Assembly (NCBI RefSeq): GCF_002100145.1
Contig: NZ_JXQD01000008.1
Location: forward strand, 62,001-126,000
Origin: Vibrio sp. qd031
GTDB taxonomy: Bacteria; Pseudomonadota; Gammaproteobacteria; Enterobacterales; Vibrionaceae
Length of the DNA stretch: 64,000 nt
Reading direction: 5' to 3'
Shown: piece after piece, positions 62,904-64,000 of the stretch
Numbering within the stretch: position 1 is the stretch's first letter
Layout of the letters: each line of letters opens with the position of its first letter
The notes under the pieces: model-generated
What the model was told of the DNA's origin: nothing
Databases searched by the model: none
What the model saw: the letters and a program-made list of their open reading frames with translations, nothing else
Position numbers and translations under genes: made by a program

Positions 62904-63917
62904 TTAAGGTAGCAGCCAACGCGTTTTAGACGATCGAGACAATAACCAACTGCAAGAAAGCGCGAGTGCTCCACTGATCACTACCCACAATGGGATCACC
63001 CACACTGGATGCCCCTGATACCAACCCATCTCTTTCATTGGCCATAAAAATATCGGGTGTAAAATATAGATCCCTAAGCTGTGTTTACTGATGAATCCTA
63101 CGAGTTTGTTGGTACCTTGGCTAAGGCCTTCTCCAAAATATCGGCATAATATAAATACCATGCTCGCAGCCACGATCGTATTTAATGTTTTATACGATAA
63201 CCATCGACCAAAGCTGTACTTGTCGGCTTCTAGACTCATCGTAGCGACCATATAAATAGTCACCGCAAACGAAAGCATTCCCGCACAGAGAAGCAATATG
63301 ACGCTGCTTTGAGTTACAGGGATCTTTTGATACAAAACATACCCCAAAGGCAATAAACCAGAATAGAGCCACATCTGATTGCTCCAAGGTCCATCTATAC
63401 GCAGTAAATACAACAAAGTAGTGAGCAGCCAGATCCCTGTAATTGCATATAGTGCGGCATCGTCAAAGCGTCTCACAAACCATTGGAAGAATGGGATCAC
63501 AAAATAGAGTGGAATGAAGTAGTAAAAAAAGCCCAAATGGTAATAGGTGGAATGAGTGAGTCCATTGCTTGCCACTTCCATTGCATGACCGGCATCGAAG
63601 CCATTAATGCTCCAACCCGATAGGTATGCGTAAAACAGCGACCACATTACAAATGGGATCAGTACTTTGCCTAAGCGCCTAGCCACATAATATTTGAGAT
63701 CAAAGGGCCGAGTATCCGACAGCATCAGGGCGCCGGTAATAAGTATAAACACAGGTACGGCCCAGCGACTTACAGAGTTGACGCTAATGGCAAAAAACCA
63801 TTCATTAAATGGAATGTCGCCAAGCTGATGTCGGTATGGAGCCAATACATGGATTGCGATCACCGCAACCGCTGCCACGCAGCGGGCGAGATCAAAAAAG
63901 AGCACTCGTTGTTTCAT
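62904..63917 (-). CDS. Acyltransferase_3-family membrane protein (WecH/OafA type)
   Basis: 337 aa with about ten helices. The N-terminus FDLARCVAAVAVIAIHVLAP carries the conserved R and H of the acyltransferase_3 family, followed by RWAVPVFILITGALML. The later loop SLGIYILHPIFLWP is also typical. These enzymes O-acetylate or O-acylate glycans at the inner membrane. No acceptor can be named. Confidence 0.88.
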   Translation of the reverse strand: MKQRVLFFDLARCVAAVAVIAIHVLAPYRHQLGDIPFNEWFFAISVNSVSRWAVPVFILITGALMLSDTRPFDLKYYVARRLGKVLIPFVMWSLFYAYLSGWSINGFDAGHAMEVASNGLTHSTYYHLGFFYYFIPLYFVIPFFQWFVRRFDDAALYAITGIWLLTTLLYLLRIDGPWSNQMWLYSGLLPLGYVLYQKIPVTQSSVILLLCAGMLSFAVTIYMVATMSLEADKYSFGRWLSYKTLNTIVAASMVFILCRYFGEGLSQGTNKLVGFISKHSLGIYILHPIFLWPMKEMGWYQGHPVWVIPLWVVISGALALSCSWLLSRSSKTRWLLP

Positions 63918-64000
63918 AAGGCCAGTCGTAAATCGGAGAGTACCTAAAAAATTACCATATATTTCTGACAGAGCCTATATTGCCTTGCACAACTATGCTT
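63918..64000. other. Window end, no gene seen
   Basis: 83 bases upstream of the acyltransferase gene; nothing further can be supported. Confidence 0.5.

Overview
The window looks like a chromosomal segment of a gammaproteobacterium, most likely a Vibrio or close relative. The tat-ubiB-ubiJ-ubiE-rmuC order, uspB/uspA with ferritin, asnC/rsmJ, prlC/rlmJ/gor and the yhiN, yecH, yhhN and yhhM relatives are all of that type. The core genes are interrupted by two integrated mobile elements that both carry defence-type cargo.

Layout: (1) 1-6815, core: tatB (cut by the window edge), tatA, ubiB, ubiJ, ubiE and rmuC on the minus strand, an EamA exporter, and an SH3-like membrane protein. (2) 6945-24396, a complete Tn7-like transposon of 17,452 bp. 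It starts TGTG, ends CACA and is flanked by the 5-bp target duplication AACCT. It sits at the last base of the stop codon of a yhiN-type flavoprotein gene. TnsA, TnsB, TnsC and a full-length TniQ/TnsD lie at the right end and a second, very short TniQ-like gene at the left end. The cargo is a type I restriction-modification operon (hsdR, hsdM, hsdS plus a DUF3800 protein) and an ATPase/HNH pair that resembles Septu. (3) 24401-35342, core: yhiN, an O-antigen-ligase-like protein with a 41-aa membrane partner, uspB, ftnA, uspA, a Cys/Lys-rich small protein behind a Fur-box-like site, rsmJ, asnC, prlC, rlmJ and gor. (4) About 35376-51878, a second island inserted after gor. It begins with three tandem tyrosine recombinases and a TnpC-like coiled-coil protein. 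Both ends carry a 13-bp direct repeat built on CTGGAAAA.

The second island is centred on nucleotide signalling. It holds a type II CBASS operon (capV, dncV, cap2, cap3). It also holds a two-gene unit made of a small DisA_N/diadenylate-cyclase-like protein translationally coupled to a Cap15/OptE-like protein with two membrane segments and a beta barrel; this unit converges on cap3 and overlaps it. A helicase/winged-helix pair diverges from an XRE repressor across two identical-architecture operators. Last comes a coupled three-gene operon: a second DisA_N-like protein, a 441-aa helical protein with a HEPN-like motif, and a three-segment membrane protein. The two DisA_N-like units are the best candidates for undescribed systems. 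The first has the same layout as Panoptes (mCpol plus a 2TM-beta effector) with a different nucleotide-handling protein. The second has the layout sensor, helical adaptor or toxin, membrane protein.

(5) 52056-64000, core: a SPOR-like secreted protein, an LpxR-like lipid A deacylase, a peptide ABC transporter (fused double ATPase, binding protein, two permeases), MarC/YhgN, YecH, a YhhN-like membrane protein, a 25-aa membrane peptide with a strong ribosome binding site followed by a 44-bp perfect palindrome, a DUF4145/HEPN-like membrane protein, a DUF2500 protein and an acyltransferase. I saw no rRNA, tRNA or CRISPR array. All function calls are by reading motifs; no database search was run.
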